A stretch of 64,000 nucleotides of DNA from assembly GCA_905213875.1 (NCBI GenBank), contig CAJMJN010000001.1, positions 1-64,000 of the forward strand. The letters are read 5' to 3'. The stretch's first letter is position 1, and every line of letters begins with the position of its first letter. The notes beneath the pieces are model-generated. The model ran no database searches, had not been told where the DNA came from, and was given only the letters and a program-made list of their open reading frames with translations. Made by a program: the position numbers and the translations under genes. This DNA is from an uncultured Clostridium sp. Its GTDB lineage: Bacteria > Bacillota > Clostridia > TANB77 > CAG-508. Of the stretch, positions 22,905 through 31,206 are shown piece after piece.

Positions 22905-24992
22905 ATGAATTACAAATTAGAAGGTGCAATAAAAAGAAATAGAAAAAATTTTATAGTATTTGGAATAATATGGATAACAATAGCCATATTATTTGTTTCG
23001 CCATTTAGTTATAGTAAACATCTTGCTGGACTAGATGGCAATTTTAATTTAGAAGTATTTATAGAAACATTTGGAACGTCAGTTACAAATCCATTTGGAA
23101 CATTAGGTAGTGTATTTTCAAGTGGAGCAGGAGGGGACTTTTTCTCAACATTACTTGTAACAACAATTATATATTCAGTATTTTTCTTTATAGGTTTTGC
23201 TAGATCAGCTCCTAAAAATGAATATTCAGATATAGAGCATGGTTCAAGTGATTGGAGTCAAAGAGGAGAACAATATAGAATATTAAATAAAAACAAAGGA
23301 ATAATTTTAGCAGAAGATAATTACTTACCATTAGATAAAATTGGAAATGTAAATGTTCTAGTAGTCGGTGGTTCAGGTTCTGGTAAATCTGCGTCATATT
23401 CTATTCCAAATGCATATCAATGTTTAGGATCTTATGTTTTCACAGACCCTAAGGGAGAATTATATGATAGAACAGCAGGGTATTTAAAATCTAAAGGTTA
23501 TGAAATTAAAGTTTTAAACTTAGTTAGACCACAATATAGTGATGGTTATAACCCATTAATGCATGTGGCATCAGATTTAGATGTTGACGTTATTGCAAAT
23601 ACAGTAATTAGAGGTCAACAAGGTGATGGAAGTAGTGCAGATCCATTCTGGGATGATTCAGCAGAAATGTTATTAAAAGCATTAATATATTATTTAATTG
23701 CAACAAGACCAGAGGAAGAACAAAACTTAGCAAGTTGTGCGGAATTAGTAAGAGCGGCTAACACAAAAAATGGTACAAACTTATTATCAGAACTTATAGG
23801 ACAATTACCATATGATCATCCAGCAAGAATGTATTATAAGTCAATAGAAATAGCGTCAGAAAAAACATATAGTTCAATACTAAGCTCTTTGCAATCAAAA
23901 CTTGGTAAATTTGATTCAAAAGAAATAGCAGAATTGACGTCAACAGATACAATTAATTTTGAAGATATAGGAAATAAAAAAACAGCTGTTTATGTAATTT
24001 CTTCAGATACACACACAGCATATGACTTTTTGTTAACAATATTTTTCTCACAAATGATACAACAATTATATGATTATGCAGATCAAAATGGTGGAAAATT
24101 AAAAGAAAGAACATATTTTATATTAGACGAGTTTGCTAATATTGGTAGAATACCAGACTTTGATAAAAAGATATCAACTTCAAGAAGTAGGGGGATTTCA
24201 TTTAGTGTAATCTTACAAAACGTTGACCAATTAGAAGCTGTATATGAAAAATCATATGAAACAATTATGGGTAACTGTGATACACACGTATTTTTAGGAA
24301 GTAACTCATATAAAACAGTTGAATATTTTTCTAAACAATTAGGAGAAAAAACAATTGAAAGAGATAGCATATCAATAAATAGAGATAGGCAAAACTGGAA
24401 AACAGGAAAATCTGTATCAGATCAAGTTATGGCAAGAGCATTGATGACACCAGACGAACTGCGTAGATTAGATAATGATTTATGTATAATTTTTGAAAAA
24501 GGAATAAAACCAGTAAAAGCACAAAAATACTATTATTTTAAACATCATATGGCTAAAGAAATGGCAGCATTAGAAATAAGCCATAATGATATAGGTGAAA
24601 TAAATAGAGGAGAATGGAGAAAATATAACCCATATAATCCTTATGTAGAAGATAAAAAAGAAGAAAAAGTAAAAGATTTAAAAATAGAATCTTTAGATGA
24701 TTTATTTGAAGATGAACCAGAAGAAAAAAAATCAGAACCAGCAAAAATAGAAAAGAAAGTTGAAACTAAAAGCTCAAAAGTAAATGACATAGATGACCTA
24801 TTTGCTGATATTGATTTAGATAGTACAAATAAAAAATCAGAGCCAGAAGTAAGCAAGAAGGAAACAAATAAATTGAGTTTAGAAGATTTTAATAATACTC
24901 CGGCAGTCACTCAAGATAATGATGAATATGATTTACAAAAAGAGTTAGAAGCTAAATTTGATGAATTATTTGGTCCGATAAATAATGATTAA
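22905..24992 (+). CDS. VirD4/TraG-type type IV coupling ATPase
   Basis: The 695-residue protein has two N-terminal membrane spans (about 20-40 and 80-100) and the TraG/VirD4 ATPase core. Walker A is VLVVGGSGSGKSASYSIPN at about residue 150, FTDPKGELYDRTAGYL follows, and Walker B is FILDEFANIGRIPDF at about 405. The last 150 residues are an acidic, Lys/Glu/Asp-rich tail with repeated IDDLF-like motifs. Coupling proteins deliver DNA or protein to type IV secretion channels. No relaxase or VirB gene is in the window, so it is either an element remnant or a chromosomal ATPase with another job. The start follows AGGTG. Confidence 0.92.
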   Translation: MNYKLEGAIKRNRKNFIVFGIIWITIAILFVSPFSYSKHLAGLDGNFNLEVFIETFGTSVTNPFGTLGSVFSSGAGGDFFSTLLVTTIIYSVFFFIGFARSAPKNEYSDIEHGSSDWSQRGEQYRILNKNKGIILAEDNYLPLDKIGNVNVLVVGGSGSGKSASYSIPNAYQCLGSYVFTDPKGELYDRTAGYLKSKGYEIKVLNLVRPQYSDGYNPLMHVASDLDVDVIANTVIRGQQGDGSSADPFWDDSAEMLLKALIYYLIATRPEEEQNLASCAELVRAANTKNGTNLLSELIGQLPYDHPARMYYKSIEIASEKTYSSILSSLQSKLGKFDSKEIAELTSTDTINFEDIGNKKTAVYVISSDTHTAYDFLLTIFFSQMIQQLYDYADQNGGKLKERTYFILDEFANIGRIPDFDKKISTSRSRGISFSVILQNVDQLEAVYEKSYETIMGNCDTHVFLGSNSYKTVEYFSKQLGEKTIERDSISINRDRQNWKTGKSVSDQVMARALMTPDELRRLDNDLCIIFEKGIKPVKAQKYYYFKHHMAKEMAALEISHNDIGEINRGEWRKYNPYNPYVEDKKEEKVKDLKIESLDDLFEDEPEEKKSEPAKIEKKVETKSSKVNDIDDLFADIDLDSTNKKSEPEVSKKETNKLSLEDFNNTPAVTQDNDEYDLQKELEAKFDELFGPINND

Positions 24993-25010
24993 TTTAATAT
25001 GATAAAAATG

Positions 25011-25049
25011 AAAATCAGTAGAAAAAATATATTTCCTACTGATTTTTTT
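25011..25049 (+). terminator. Intrinsic terminator after the coupling ATPase gene
   Basis: AAAATCAGTAG pairs with CTACTGATTTT, followed by a T-run. A further palindrome TACGAAAATCTTTTCGTA lies at 25059-25076. Confidence 0.85.
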
Positions 25050-25083
25050 ATCGAAACATACGAAAATCTTTTCGTAAAAAGGG

Positions 25084-25112
25084 TTGAAAAAAACATAAAG
25101 ATATAGTAGAAT
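25084..25112 (+). promoter_or_regulatory. Promoter of the SbcD-like gene
   Basis: TTGAAA and TAGAAT are separated by 17 bp, ending 29 bases before the ATG at 25142. Confidence 0.6.
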
Positions 25113-25141
25113 TGCAATATAAAAAGCAAAGGAGAAAAGGT

Positions 25142-26224
25142 ATGAAGTTTGTACATATAGCAGATATGCACTTTGACAGTCCATTTGTAAATTTATCAGA
25201 AAAAGATATTATGGGAGATTTACGAAGACTAGAACAAAGAAAAGTTTTTAAGAAAATAATAGAATATATAAAAGAAAATAATATTAAATATTTTTTTATT
25301 TCAGGAGATTTATACGAACATAAATATATAAAACAATCAACAATAGATTATATAAATAAATTATTTGAAGAAATACCAGAAACAAATATTTATATAGCAC
25401 CAGGAAATCATGACCCATATACAAAAAATTCCTATTATAATAAATATAACTGGAGTAAAAATGTAAAAATATTTGGACCTAAAGTAGAAAAAATTGAAAC
25501 TCAAGATGCAAATATATATGGATATGGTTTTGATGATTTTTATTGTAGTGATTCAGGTGTTGAAAATATAGAAATTGAACAAACAGAAAAGCCAAATATT
25601 TTAATAATTCATGGGAATATAGATGGATCAACAATAGAAGATATGCAATATAATTCAATGTCTAAAAAAATGTTACAAGAAAAAGGATTTGACTATGTTG
25701 CATTAGGACATATTCACAAAAAAGATTATAATACAGAAGAAAATCAAAAAATCGTATATCCAGGTTCAACAATATCATTAGGATTTGACGAATTAGGTGA
25801 ACATGGAATGATTGTTGGAGATGTAGAAAAAAATAAGTTAGAAACTCAATTTATTAAATTAGATGACAAACAATTCACAAAAAGAGAATTAAACGTGGAT
25901 AACATATATTCAAAAGAAGAATTAATTGAAAAAATAAATGAATTAGAAATAGAAGAAAATAATTATGTAGAAATTATTTTAATAGGAAATAGAAATTTTG
26001 AAATAAATAAATATGATTTAATAAAATATATTTTAAATAATAATATAATAAAAATAAAAGATAATACAAAAATAGCATATGACTTAGAAAAATTAGAAAA
26101 TGAAAATACATTAAAAGGTTTATTTATAAAAGAAATGAATAAAAAATTAAAAAATGCAGAAACAGAAGAAGAAAAAGAAATAATAGAAAAATCAATTGAA
26201 ATTGGATTAGCATCATTAGAATAA
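25142..26224 (+). CDS. SbcD/Mre11-like DNA repair phosphoesterase (YhaO type)
   Basis: This calcineurin-like phosphoesterase is the nuclease partner of an SbcC/Rad50-type ATPase. Metal-binding motifs are HIADMHFDSPF, FISGDLYEH, APGNHDPY, ILIIHGNID and LGHIHKK, all within residues 1-200, followed by a cap region rich in Glu, Asn and Ile. The 360-residue length fits YhaO. The start at 25142 follows AAAGGAG; an ATG at 25112 is upstream of that site and adds unconserved residues. The ATPase partner follows after 151 bases that are nearly all A and T. Confidence 0.9.
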   Translation: MKFVHIADMHFDSPFVNLSEKDIMGDLRRLEQRKVFKKIIEYIKENNIKYFFISGDLYEHKYIKQSTIDYINKLFEEIPETNIYIAPGNHDPYTKNSYYNKYNWSKNVKIFGPKVEKIETQDANIYGYGFDDFYCSDSGVENIEIEQTEKPNILIIHGNIDGSTIEDMQYNSMSKKMLQEKGFDYVALGHIHKKDYNTEENQKIVYPGSTISLGFDELGEHGMIVGDVEKNKLETQFIKLDDKQFTKRELNVDNIYSKEELIEKINELEIEENNYVEIILIGNRNFEINKYDLIKYILNNNIIKIKDNTKIAYDLEKLENENTLKGLFIKEMNKKLKNAETEEEKEIIEKSIEIGLASLE

Positions 26225-26375
26225 AATATTAAAAATATTTTTATAATTAATTTTATTTAAATATTTCATATTAATAATAATTAATTTATTTAACAATATA
26301 ATTATTATATATATTTAAAATAAAAAATAATAAAAAAATTAATAGAAAATCAGAAGAAAATATAGAGGTGTAAAT

Positions 26376-28424
26376 TTGAAAATAAATAAAATAAAAATAA
26401 ATTCATATGGAAAATTAAAAGAAAAAGAAATAAATTTAAATAATGGAATAAATATTTTATATGGAAAAAATGAAGCAGGAAAATCAACATTATTAAAATT
26501 TATTATAAATTCTTTTTATGGAATTTCAAAAAATAAAAAAGGAAAAGAATATTCAGATTATGAAAAATATTTGCCATGGACAGGAGAAGAATTTTCTGGC
26601 AAATTAGAATATGAATTAAATAATAAAAATAAATATGAAATTTATAGAGATTTTAAAAAGAAAAATCCAAAAATATTTAATGAAAATATGGAAGATATTT
26701 CTAAAGAATTTAATATAGATAAAAATAAAGGAAATGAATTTTTTTATGAACAAACAAAAGTTGATGAAGATTTATTTTTATCTACAATAGTTTCTTGTCA
26801 AGATGAAGTAAAATTAGAAAAAACACAACAAAGTATGTTAATACAAAAAATTGCAAATTTAGTAGGAACTGGTGAAGATAATGTATCATATAAACGAGCA
26901 ATTGACAGAATAAATAGAAGGCAACTAGACGAAGTCGGAACAGAAAGGTCTAGGGAAAAGCCAATAAACGTGGTTGCTAAGAAAATAGAAGAATTGCAAA
27001 AAGAAAAAGAAGAGCTAGAAAAATATGGTGACATAAAATACCAAATAGCAGACACAAATAATAAATTAGAAGAAGAAATTTTATATTTAGAACAAGAAAA
27101 TAATTTATTAAAAGAAATAAAAAATATTTATGAAAAAGAGAAAATTGAAAAAGAAAAAATAAAAATTCAAGAAAATTTAGAAAATGAAAATAATGAAAAA
27201 ATAAATTTATTAAAAAATAAAATAAATGAAATAGAAAATAATAATAAAAATATATTAGAAAAATATTCAGAAAATAATACAGAAAAAAATAATAAAAAAA
27301 TAGAAAATAAAATAAATAATTTAGAAAATAATTTAAATAATAAAATTAATTTAATAAAAAATAAAAATAATGAAAAAATAAAAAAAGAAAAAAATAAATT
27401 AAATAAAAAAATAATAATATTATTTATTTTAATTTTAATAATAAATATTTTACAATTTATTTTAATAAAAAATAAAATAATTAATTGTATTTTTCTTCTT
27501 ACAGTACCAATGGTTTTAATTTATTATATTTTTTCTAAAAATAAATTAAATAAAAAAATAATAATAGAAAAAAATACAGAAAAAATAGATATAGAAAATA
27601 TAGAAAAAATATTATTAGAAATAAATAATTTAAATAATGAAATTAATTTATTAGAAAATAATAATAATGAAATAAAAAATAAAATAAATAATTTAAATAA
27701 TAATTTTTATTTAAAAATAAATTTAGAAAAAGAAAAAATAAAAAATAAATATATAAATAAAATTGAAAAAGAAAAAATAAATAATTTAATTAATTTAGAA
27801 AATACTAATTTAGAATTAGAAAATTTGCAAAATAAAATAAATAATAAAAAAATAGAATTACATAAATTAGAATTAGACAAAAAAAATATAGAACCTAAGC
27901 TAGATAATTTATCAAAAATAGAAGAAGAATTAGTTGACAATAAAAACAAAATGTCAACCTTGCAAAAATTAAATATGAGTTTTGAACTCGCAAAAGATAT
28001 TTTGCAAAAATCTTATGACGAAATGAAAAATACAGTAACCCCTAAGTTTACAGAGGCACTTTCAAAAAACATTTCTAACATAACAAGTGGAAAATATAGT
28101 AATATTATGTTTAATGAAGAGCAAGGTTTAATAGTTGAATTAGAAAATGGCAATTATGTACCTGCATCTAAATTAAGTATAGGAACAATAGATCAATTAT
28201 ATTTATCTTTAAGATTATCAATGGTAGAAGAATTGTCAGAAGAAAAAATGCCAATAATATTAGACGAAGCTTTTGCATATTATGATGAAACTAGATTAGA
28301 AAATATATTAAAATATATACATAATAAATTTAAGGACCATCAAATAATATTATTTACATGCACAAAAAGAGAAAAAGAAATATTAGAAAAAGAAAATATA
28401 GAATTCAATTTTATTAATGTATAA
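26376..28424 (+). CDS. SbcC/Rad50-like AAA ATPase (YhaN type) with a central membrane hairpin
   Basis: The N-terminal half-ATPase shows Walker A YGKNEAGKSTLLKF (about residues 29-42). The C-terminal half has the signature region ASKLSIGTIDQLYLSLRL and Walker B PIILDEAFAYYDE (about 625-640). Between them is a long coiled coil of almost only Asn, Lys, Ile, Glu and Leu. It is interrupted at about 347-388 by two hydrophobic segments (IILFILILIINILQFILI, FLLTVPMVLIYYIF). The start is TTG at 26376 behind AGAGGTG. It should form a nuclease complex with the gene upstream; the coding DNA of the coil is extremely AT-rich. Confidence 0.88.
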   Translation: MKINKIKINSYGKLKEKEINLNNGINILYGKNEAGKSTLLKFIINSFYGISKNKKGKEYSDYEKYLPWTGEEFSGKLEYELNNKNKYEIYRDFKKKNPKIFNENMEDISKEFNIDKNKGNEFFYEQTKVDEDLFLSTIVSCQDEVKLEKTQQSMLIQKIANLVGTGEDNVSYKRAIDRINRRQLDEVGTERSREKPINVVAKKIEELQKEKEELEKYGDIKYQIADTNNKLEEEILYLEQENNLLKEIKNIYEKEKIEKEKIKIQENLENENNEKINLLKNKINEIENNNKNILEKYSENNTEKNNKKIENKINNLENNLNNKINLIKNKNNEKIKKEKNKLNKKIIILFILILIINILQFILIKNKIINCIFLLTVPMVLIYYIFSKNKLNKKIIIEKNTEKIDIENIEKILLEINNLNNEINLLENNNNEIKNKINNLNNNFYLKINLEKEKIKNKYINKIEKEKINNLINLENTNLELENLQNKINNKKIELHKLELDKKNIEPKLDNLSKIEEELVDNKNKMSTLQKLNMSFELAKDILQKSYDEMKNTVTPKFTEALSKNISNITSGKYSNIMFNEEQGLIVELENGNYVPASKLSIGTIDQLYLSLRLSMVEELSEEKMPIILDEAFAYYDETRLENILKYIHNKFKDHQIILFTCTKREKEILEKENIEFNFINV

Positions 28425-28464
28425 AAATAATGTGAAAATAATTTAAAAAATGTAAAAAAACTAT

Positions 28465-28510
28465 ATAAGTTCCAAAAAGTTATTCCAAAAATTGATTTTT
28501 TGGAACTTAT
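28465..28510. terminator. Stem-loop between the YhaN-like gene and prfA
   Basis: ATAAGTTCCAAAAA pairs with TTTTTGGAACTTAT around an 18-base loop. No T-run follows on the plus strand. Confidence 0.6.
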
Positions 28511-28553
28511 CAGTTTTATAAGTATTAAGTAATGAAAAAGTAAAGGCATTTTA

Positions 28554-28582
28554 TTGTAATAATTGGTAAAATGTAGTATAAT
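28554..28582 (+). promoter_or_regulatory. Promoter of prfA
   Basis: TTGTAA and TATAAT are separated by 17 bp, ending 33 bases before the prfA ATG. Confidence 0.7.
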
Positions 28583-28615
28583 AATTACGCAAATAAAAAT
28601 AAAGGAGAATATTTT

Positions 28616-29677
28616 ATGTTTGAAAAATTAGAGGCAGTAGAAAAAAGATATGAAGAATTGACAAAAGAAATTTCAGATCCAGAAGTAATTGCAAACCAAG
28701 CAAGATGGCAAAAAGCAATGAAAGAACATGCAAGCATTGAAGAAATAGTTTTAAAATTTCGTGAATATAAAAAAGCAAAACAAGCAATGGAAGAAGCAGA
28801 AGAATTAATGCAAGATCCAGAAATGAAAGAATTAGCTGAAGCAGAATATTATGATAATAAAGAACAATTACCTAAACTAGAAGAAGAACTTAAATTTTTA
28901 TTAATTCCTAAAGACCCAGATGATGACAAAAACATTATATGTGAAATTAGAGCAGGAGCTGGAGGAGAAGAGGCAGCACTATTTGCAGGAACATTGTTCA
29001 GAATGTACTCAATGTATGCAGAAAAAAGACACTGGAAATTAGAAATATTAAATGAAAATGAAACAGGATTAGGCGGATATAAAGAAATTTCATTTATGAT
29101 TACAGGAAAAGGTGTATATAGTAGGCTAAAATTTGAAAGTGGTGTTCATAGGGTACAAAGAGTTCCAGACACAGAAAGTAGCGGAAGAATACATACATCA
29201 ACAGTAACTGTTGCAATGTTACCAGTTGTAGAAGATGTAGAAATCGAAATAAATCCAGCAGATATTAAAATGGAAGTATTCAGATCATCAGGAGCAGGTG
29301 GACAACATATAAATAAAACATCTTCAGCTGTAAGATTAATACATGAACCAACAGGAATAACAGTAGAATGTCAAACAGAAAGATCACAATTTCAAAATAG
29401 AGATAATGCAATGAAAATGCTTAAAACAAAACTATATAAAATAGAAAAAGAAAAACAAGATAATGAAATTTCAAGTGCAAGAAAATCACAAGTAGGTTCA
29501 GGAGACAGAAGTGAAAAAATTAGAACATATAACTACCCACAAGGAAGAATAACAGACCATAGAATAGGAATGAGTATATATCAAATGGAAAATTTCCTAA
29601 ATGGTGACCTAGACGAAATGATAGATAATTTAATTGCAGCAGATAGAGCTGAAAAATTAAAAGGAGAAGAAGATTAG
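28616..29677 (+). CDS. prfA: Peptide chain release factor 1
   Basis: RF1 reads UAA and UAG stop codons and triggers peptide release. The 353-residue protein has the PCRF domain ([19 protein letters not shown]), the codon-recognition region [23 protein letters not shown] and the catalytic GGQ in [18 protein letters not shown], then the conserved [24 protein letters not shown] precedes the ATG. The stop codon overlaps the GTG start of the next gene by one base. Confidence 0.98.
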   Translation: MFEKLEAVEKRYEELTKEISDPEVIANQARWQKAMKEHASIEEIVLKFREYKKAKQAMEEAEELMQDPEMKELAEAEYYDNKEQLPKLEEELKFLLIPKDPDDDKNIICEIRAGAGGEEAALFAGTLFRMYSMYAEKRHWKLEILNENETGLGGYKEISFMITGKGVYSRLKFESGVHRVQRVPDTESSGRIHTSTVTVAMLPVVEDVEIEINPADIKMEVFRSSGAGGQHINKTSSAVRLIHEPTGITVECQTERSQFQNRDNAMKMLKTKLYKIEKEKQDNEISSARKSQVGSGDRSEKIRTYNYPQGRITDHRIGMSIYQMENFLNGDLDEMIDNLIAADRAEKLKGEED

Positions 29678-30219
29678 TGAAATTATTAATAGTCTCAGAT
29701 ATTCATGGTTCAGGATATTATGCTAATAAATTACTAGAAATAGTAGAAAAAGAAAATCCAGATAAAATAGTATTATTAGGGGATTTATATTATCATGGAC
29801 CTCGTAATCCATTAACTGAAAAATATGGACCAATGGAAGTTGCTAATATTTTAAATTCATTAAAAGACAAAATTTTAGCGATAAAAGGAAACTGTGATGC
29901 AGAAGTAGATGAAATGATATCAGAATTTCCATTACAAGAAAATATTCAAATGAAGGCAAATGGATATAATCTATTTTTTACACATGGACATAAATATAAT
30001 ATGGATAATTTGCCACCAATTGGAATAGATATTGACATTATGTTTTATGGTCATTTTCATGTGAACTTTATAGAAGAAAAAGATGGAATAATATTTGTAA
30101 ATCCAGGTTCAATATCATTGCCAAAGCAAAATACAGAGCATGGATATGCAATATTTGAGGAAAATAAAATAATTTTAAAATATGTTGATGGAAATATTAT
30201 AAAAGAAAAAGATATATAA
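29677..30219 (+). CDS. YfcE-family metallophosphoesterase
   Basis: The 180-residue phosphodiesterase-like protein has the calcineurin-fold metal motifs: LLIVSDIHGSG, IVLLGDLYYHGP, AIKGNCDAE, FFTHGHKYN, FYGHFHV and VNPGSISLPK. E. coli YfcE hydrolyses model phosphodiesters; its physiological substrate is unclear. The start is GTG at 29677, sharing a base with the prfA stop, behind AAGGAGAAG. Coupling with prfA is likely. Confidence 0.93.
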   Translation: MKLLIVSDIHGSGYYANKLLEIVEKENPDKIVLLGDLYYHGPRNPLTEKYGPMEVANILNSLKDKILAIKGNCDAEVDEMISEFPLQENIQMKANGYNLFFTHGHKYNMDNLPPIGIDIDIMFYGHFHVNFIEEKDGIIFVNPGSISLPKQNTEHGYAIFEENKIILKYVDGNIIKEKDI

Positions 30220-30259
30220 AATTAAGAAAAACGTGGCAAAATCACGAAATTACAATAGA

Positions 30260-30287
30260 AAAACGTGATCTAATCACGTTTTTTTTG
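30260..30287 (+). terminator. Intrinsic terminator after the phosphoesterase gene
   Basis: AAAACGTGAT pairs with ATCACGTTTT around a 3-base loop, followed by T8. Confidence 0.9.
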
Positions 30288-30368
30288 ACTTTAAAATTCT
30301 TATATAGAATAAACCCAAGAAAACTTAAATAAATTAAAATATAAACTAATTTATTTAAGGAGTTTTTT

Positions 30369-31112
30369 ATGGAATTAATAAAAACAACAATTTTAGGATT
30401 ATTCTTTGGAACATTTGGAACAACATTAGGAGGATTACTTGGAATATTTATAAAGAAAAATTCAAATAAATTTCTAAGTTTTATACTATCGTTAGCCTCC
30501 GGATTAATGATGGCAGTAGTATGTTTTGACCTAATACCAGAGGCATTAAATATAAGTGGAATAATAAATGTAATGATTGGAATACTCATAGGAATAATTG
30601 CAATGATTTTTTGTGATGTGCTAGTAGAAAAAAATTTCAACCAAAAAACATCAGAAAAAAATTCAAAAAGTAATAGTCTATTAAAAACAGGAATGATAGT
30701 ATCTATCGGACTTGCAATACACAACTTTCCAGAAGGATTGGCAATAGGTTCAGGTTTTGAAGCCTCAATTAAATTAGGTTTAAGCTTAGCAATTGCAATA
30801 TGTTTACATGATATACCAGAAGGAATATCAATGGCAGTACCAATGAAAAATGGAGGAATGAAAAAATCAAAAATAATATTATATGTAATACTATCAGGAA
30901 TAACAACAGGAATAGGAGCATTCTTTGGAGCAATTGTTGGATCAATATCAGAGCAGGTAATAGCTATATGCCTAAGCTTTGCAGCAGGCGCGATGTTATA
31001 TATTGTATCAGGAGAGCTAATACCAGAATCTAACAAATTGTATAATGGAAGAATGAGTGCAATTGGCAATATGTTAGGATTTATAGTTGGTTTTATTGCA
31101 ATGCAGTTGTAA
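30369..31112 (+). CDS. ZIP family divalent metal transporter
   Basis: The 247-residue membrane protein has about eight hydrophobic segments and the ZIP metal-transport motifs IHNFPEGLAIG in TM4 and LHDIPEGISMAVP in TM5, which supply the binuclear metal site. A loop of charged residues (about 95-115) lies between TM3 and TM4. It imports zinc, iron or manganese by family precedent; the metal is not predictable here. TTAAGGAG precedes the ATG. It is flanked by terminator and promoter and so stands alone. Confidence 0.94.
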   Translation: MELIKTTILGLFFGTFGTTLGGLLGIFIKKNSNKFLSFILSLASGLMMAVVCFDLIPEALNISGIINVMIGILIGIIAMIFCDVLVEKNFNQKTSEKNSKSNSLLKTGMIVSIGLAIHNFPEGLAIGSGFEASIKLGLSLAIAICLHDIPEGISMAVPMKNGGMKKSKIILYVILSGITTGIGAFFGAIVGSISEQVIAICLSFAAGAMLYIVSGELIPESNKLYNGRMSAIGNMLGFIVGFIAMQL

Positions 31113-31147
31113 AAACGAAAAAATGTTTGCAAACTATTTGAAATCTA

Positions 31148-31176
31148 TTGACTTTATAATCAGATAATTATATAAT
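31148..31176 (+). promoter_or_regulatory. Promoter of pcrA
   Basis: TTGACT and TATAAT are separated by 17 bp, 31 bases before the pcrA ATG. Confidence 0.8.
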
Positions 31177-31206
31177 CCAGAAAGAAAAAATAAAGGAGAA
31201 AATTAA

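Noticed and set aside
30242..31132. Long minus-strand reading frame opposite the ZIP transporter
   Set aside because: The plus strand encodes a clear ZIP protein with HNFPEG/HDIPEG motifs; the antisense frame is a by-product of AT-rich hydrophobic codons.
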